NCBI GenBank assembly: GCA_040510575.1
Contig: JBEVIU010000110.1
Coordinates: 1 to 15,485 of the forward strand
Direction: 5' to 3'
Source: DASUMF01 sp040510575
GTDB lineage: Bacteria > Actinomycetota > Acidimicrobiia > IMCC26256 > DASPTH01
DNA: 15,485 nucleotides
Below are positions 13,211-15,485 of the stretch, piece by piece. Position numbers and translations under genes: made by a program. Numbering within the stretch: position 1 is the stretch's first letter; each line of letters begins with the position of its first letter. Under the pieces are notes generated by a model. That model saw only the letters and a program-made list of their open reading frames with translations. It was not told the origin of the DNA and made no database searches.

Positions 13211-13669
13211 TTGGAACGATCAGACCTCAACTGGCGCGGCGTGGTGATCTTCGGGTTGGCGGTGCTCTCCGTCATCGTGTTGATCCGCGTGATCGACGAC
13301 GATCCTGCTTCGCTCGGCGTGAACACGGCCGGGTCGACAGAGGAGTCGAGCGACACCACGACCACGACGCTGCCCGGCGCGACCACCACGACGCTGCCCG
13401 GCGCGACCACCACCACGAAGCCCGGCACCACCACCACGACCAGCTTCAACCCGGCGGGCAAGCCCACGTTGCAGAATGGCTCGTCAGGTGCCGATGTGCT
13501 GCTGGTGCAGCAGACCTTGACCAGGCTCGGGCTCTACAAAGGACCTCTCGACAGCTCGTACGGTCCGAGCACGGCGGCGGCAGTCACCGCCTTCCAGACC
13601 CAGAAGGGGCTCACGCCGGCCGACGGCCAGGTGGGCCCGGCCACCTGGGCCGCACTCGCCGCCGCGTAA
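13211..13669 (+). CDS. membrane-anchored peptidoglycan-binding domain protein
   Basis: 152 residues from a TTG start. Residues 1-10 are polar (MERSDLNWRG), 11-28 form one transmembrane helix (VVIFGLAVLSVIVLIRVI), 29-48 are acidic/polar, and 49-82 are a Thr-rich linker of eight-residue units (TTTTLPGA twice, TTTTKPGT, TTTTSFNP). Residues 88-152 are a PG_binding_1 domain: LQNGSSGADVLLVQQTLTRLGLY, YGPSTAAAVTAFQTQKGL, DGQVGPATWAAL. It should be anchored with the repeat domain outside, binding cell-wall peptide or glycan. The linker is probably extended and possibly O-glycosylated (inference from Thr/Pro content). It is divergent from the AsnB fusion and converges with the MDMPI-type gene, with a 7-base gap. 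Confidence 0.88.
   Translation: MERSDLNWRGVVIFGLAVLSVIVLIRVIDDDPASLGVNTAGSTEESSDTTTTTLPGATTTTLPGATTTTKPGTTTTTSFNPAGKPTLQNGSSGADVLLVQQTLTRLGLYKGPLDSSYGPSTAAAVTAFQTQKGLTPADGQVGPATWAALAAA
13357..13428 (+). repeat. 24-bp tandem repeat encoding the Thr-rich linker
   Basis: Three 24-base units start at 13357, 13381 and 13405; the first two are nearly identical (ending CTGCCCGGCGC) and the third has diverged. Each encodes TTTTLPGA or TTTTKPGT. The unit is a multiple of three, so copy-number change would only alter linker length. Confidence 0.8.
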
Positions 13670-13676
13670 GTCGCGA

Positions 13677-14423
13677 TCAGCCGAACCCGCCCTCGCGAAA
13701 TCGCTCCAAGAGCGCCGCGTCGCCGAACACGTCGAGCACCTCCGCGGGGCGTCGCCCCCACACGAACAGGTCGAGGTCCGACGCCGTGCCGCGCGCCGCG
13801 ACATCACCTTTGGCGTGGACCGTCTCGACGGTCGTGGCGTCGCCCGAGAGCGTGACGAGCCACTCGCCGCCGACGTCCGGTGCGGTGTCGGTGCAGTGGA
13901 GGTGCACGGTGTCACCGTGACCGGCGAGACCCGCGAGACCGCGAGCGCCGCGCGCGAGCGACAGGTCGAGCCACTCGCCGACGCCGTCGGCCGCGAGGGT
14001 GGCGTCGATCGGCGTGACTGCACCCGCCGCGAGCGCAGCATCCCAGCGGTGCACCGCCACCTCGTGGGCCTGGCGTCGGAACCAGAACCGCACCGAGTGC
14101 TCCCCACTGAACGTCCACACCGGCGCGCTGGGATCGGCGGCGGCGAGCGCGTCGACGAGGCCGGCGCTCGCGGCCCGGAACCACGCAAGCAATTCGTCGG
14201 GCGGCGGGACTTCCGACATGTCGGAGCGGCTGATTCGTTCGGTGGGGAGGGTCGTCACGGTGCGCGTCGCCCAGCGCTGGACGTTGCCAATGTGTTCGAC
14301 CAGATCGGCCACCGTCCACCCCGGACACGAAGGCACCGGTGCATCGAGCCCGGCGCGCTCGGCCGCTTGCGCGAGACCTGCGGATTCACGAGCGATGGCG
14401 TCGAGCTGCTCGGTGGTGTTCAT
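13677..14423 (-). CDS. maleylpyruvate isomerase-family mycothiol-dependent enzyme
   Basis: 248 residues of the MDMPI/DinB-like four-helix family. The N-terminal domain has SCPGWTVADLVEHIGNVQRW (32-51) and FRRQAHEVAVHRWDAA (115-130). The metal triad of mycothiol-dependent maleylpyruvate isomerase (His52, Glu144, His148) corresponds to His44, Glu121 and His125 here. The C-terminal part (about 150-248) matches the MDMPI_C domain. Members use mycothiol as cofactor for isomerisation or conjugation; most are uncharacterised. The start ATG 14423 is supported by a TACCCT -10 six bases upstream. The SRAP-type gene on the same strand ends 17 bases before this start, but the -10 between them suggests a separate promoter. 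Confidence 0.88.
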   Translation of the reverse strand: MNTTEQLDAIARESAGLAQAAERAGLDAPVPSCPGWTVADLVEHIGNVQRWATRTVTTLPTERISRSDMSEVPPPDELLAWFRAASAGLVDALAAADPSAPVWTFSGEHSVRFWFRRQAHEVAVHRWDAALAAGAVTPIDATLAADGVGEWLDLSLARGARGLAGLAGHGDTVHLHCTDTAPDVGGEWLVTLSGDATTVETVHAKGDVAARGTASDLDLFVWGRRPAEVLDVFGDAALLERFREGGFG

Positions 14424-14429
14424 CTCAGG

Positions 14430-14435
14430 AGGGTA
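14430..14435 (-). promoter_or_regulatory. -10 element (TACCCT) for the MDMPI-type gene, leaderless
   Basis: On the minus strand TACCCT is followed after exactly 6 bases (CCTGAG) by ATG 14423. Spacing and TANNNT form equal those before bfr and the deacetylase-like gene. No ribosome site is present. Confidence 0.5.
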
Positions 14436-14440
14436 GAGGG

Positions 14441-15199
14441 TCACACGCCGACGGGACGCAGGAGATCGGCGTCGTTGTTCGCGGGGCTGTTCACGCGCGG
14501 GCTCACCTCGAACGTCTCGAACCACTCCTTCGGCGCGGGCTCGAGGAACGACTGCAACGTCGCGACGTCGTCGAACGCGGGGTCGAGCCACTGATCCCAC
14601 ATGCCCTCGTCGAGCACGACCGGCATCCGGTCGTGGACGCGCGCGAGCAGGTCGTTGGCGCGCGTCGTGACGATCGCATACGTGCGCAACCACGCGGCCG
14701 GGTCGTCGGGATCGGCGATCGCGTCATCACGCCAGATCTCCCACAGACCCGCGAAGGCGAGTGGCTCGCCGTCGCGGCGCCGCACCACCCACGGCTGACG
14801 CACCGGCTTCTTGGCGCCCGGCGCCTCGAGCTTCTTCCACTCGTAGAACGCGTCGGCGGGCACGATGCAGCGACGCTTGCGGAACGCGCGCTGGTACGAC
14901 TTCGTGGTGGCGACGGTCTCGGCGCGCGCATTGATCATTCGATCGCCGATCGCGGGGCTCTCCGCCCACGACGGGACAAGGCCCCAGCGCAACGGCGAGA
15001 GGACGCGCTTGGTGGGGCCAGGTTCGGCGTCATCGCCGGCGTCAGGGTCTCGACGGGGCGGGCGCTCCCGGACCACGGGGACGATCGCTCGGGGCGTGAC
15101 GTTGTAGTCGGGCTCCCGCTCGCCCATCTGGTCGTCGTCGACACCGAAGCGATCGACGAGGAGCTGCGGCGATGACGCGGTGACGAACCGACCACACAT
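14441..15199 (-). CDS. SRAP-domain (YedK/HMCES-type) abasic-site protein
   Basis: 252 residues. SRAP proteins cap abasic sites in single-stranded DNA by a thiazolidine bond from Cys2. All landmarks are present: MCGRF with Cys2, DYNVTP (31-36) with Asn33, SPLRWGLVPSWA (68-79), INARAET (89-95), RRCIVPADAFYEWKK (109-123) with Glu120, and RVHDRMPVVL (187-196) with His189. Length is slightly above the approximately 220 of YedK because of an acidic/proline insertion at about 45-65. It should act in cytoplasmic DNA-damage tolerance. The start is fixed because Cys2 must be exposed after Met removal. TAGAAC six bases before the ATG could be a -10 with one deviation. Confidence 0.96.
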   Translation of the reverse strand: MCGRFVTASSPQLLVDRFGVDDDQMGEREPDYNVTPRAIVPVVRERPPRRDPDAGDDAEPGPTKRVLSPLRWGLVPSWAESPAIGDRMINARAETVATTKSYQRAFRKRRCIVPADAFYEWKKLEAPGAKKPVRQPWVVRRRDGEPLAFAGLWEIWRDDAIADPDDPAAWLRTYAIVTTRANDLLARVHDRMPVVLDEGMWDQWLDPAFDDVATLQSFLEPAPKEWFETFEVSPRVNSPANNDADLLRPVGV

Positions 15200-15294
15200 G
15201 CCGTGGTTCTACCCGACCGGACGTCGCCCCGATGAGGGGGCGCATGACCTGGACCGTTCGCGCAGCGCCGCTTCGGGCGCTACCCCGAATATTT

Positions 15295-15338
15295 CGGATT
15301 TTTCGGATTTTCTCCAGATCTACCCGGATCGGGCGGAT
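15295..15338. repeat. paired CGGAT direct repeats in an AT-rich patch
   Basis: CGGAT occurs at 15295, 15304, 15325 and 15334: two pairs with 9-bp spacing, 30 bp apart (about three helical turns). The first pair is in an unusually T-rich stretch (about 15287-15312) for this genome. It lies 32 bases upstream of the gene at 15370 and about 95 bases from the divergent SRAP-type start. It may be a regulator-binding array. Confidence 0.4.
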
Positions 15339-15369
15339 AACTGTCACACCCTCATGTTTGGATGATCTC

Positions 15370-15485
15370 GTGACGTTCGACCTGGCGGATCGCCTCCATG
15401 AGCTGGAGTGCCACGAGACCTCGTGGCTCCAAGCGCGCCGCCGCGAGTTGGTGAGCATCCAGCGCCAGGCGGCCGTCGAGGAGCT
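15370..15485 (+). CDS. unidentified protein, N-terminal fragment at window end
   Basis: A frame from GTG 15370 runs open to the end of the window (38 codons): MTFDLADRLHELECHE, then WLQARRRELVSIQRQ and AAVEE. It is amphipathic and helical with alternating Leu and charged residues. This resembles the N-terminus of DUF222/HNH-endonuclease proteins common in actinobacteria, but 38 residues cannot prove it. GGATGATCTC before the GTG could hold a weak ribosome site. Codon use (GC-rich third positions) supports coding. Confidence 0.5.
   Translation, partial: MTFDLADRLHELECHETSWLQARRRELVSIQRQAAVEE

Noticed and set aside
13132..13467. N-terminal extension of the AsnB frame with poly-Val stretches
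   Set aside because: The Val runs are the complement of the Thr-rich linker of the opposite gene, and the glutaminase needs Cys2 at the N-terminus, so the start is 13131.
1..15485. CRISPR arrays, tRNA/rRNA genes, transposases, phage or toxin-antitoxin modules
   Set aside because: No spaced repeats, cloverleaf-like genes or matching protein motifs were seen on either strand. The tandem repeats found are short and contiguous, without spacers.

Overview
The window comes from a high-GC actinobacterial chromosome. Supporting signs are GC-rich third codon positions, two DtxR/IdeR-type iron boxes, a mycothiol-dependent maleylpyruvate isomerase-type protein, a coenzyme-F420-ligase-like (CofE-like) domain, and many genes that start about 6-9 bases after a TANNNT -10 element, as leaderless actinobacterial transcripts do. 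I would guess Acidimicrobiia or a relative, but placement is inference. I see no tRNA, rRNA, CRISPR, insertion sequence or phage gene. Coding density is very high; the longest gaps are about 140-180 bases.

Region 1 (1-4030): acyl-CoA and small-molecule metabolism. A truncated acyl-CoA dehydrogenase (minus strand) has a near-perfect 20-bp palindrome before it, probably a repressor operator. Next is a small secreted helical protein (minus), then a plus-strand operon of crotonase-fold protein, APH-like phosphotransferase and VOC/glyoxalase-like protein, with the last two genes overlapping by 4 bases. The crotonase protein lacks both classical catalytic glutamates.

Region 2 (4031-6343): an iron cluster. 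An iron box precedes a Bfd-type ferredoxin, followed by a bacterioferritin whose two ferroxidase histidines are replaced (Asp54, Phe130). A second iron box lies between a minus-strand ABC-ATPase-like protein, which has lost its Walker A lysine, signature motif, catalytic glutamate and switch histidine, and a plus-strand lipoprotein of the polysaccharide deacetylase fold with an altered catalytic motif 1. The shared theme is iron storage and release under IdeR-type control, with several proteins whose canonical active sites are changed.

Region 3 (6360-10480): a quinone oxidoreductase-like MDR protein (minus); a GNAT acetyltransferase and a carboxymuconolactone decarboxylase-like protein (plus, TTGA overlap, TTG start); a four-copy 14-bp tandem repeat containing the stop codons of two convergent genes; a DUF72 protein with low-complexity basic tails (minus); and a sulfotransferase-like P-loop protein (plus).

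Region 4 (10501-15485): an unusual 876-residue fusion of glutamine-dependent asparagine synthetase with a C-terminal CofE-like gamma-glutamyl ligase domain (minus). Then come a membrane-anchored peptidoglycan-binding protein (plus), an MDMPI-family mycothiol-dependent enzyme (minus), a SRAP/YedK/HMCES-type abasic-site protein (minus), and the start of an unidentified plus-strand gene behind an AT-rich patch with paired CGGAT repeats.

The strongest candidates for something new are the AsnB-CofE-like fusion and the iron-box cluster of active-site-altered proteins.
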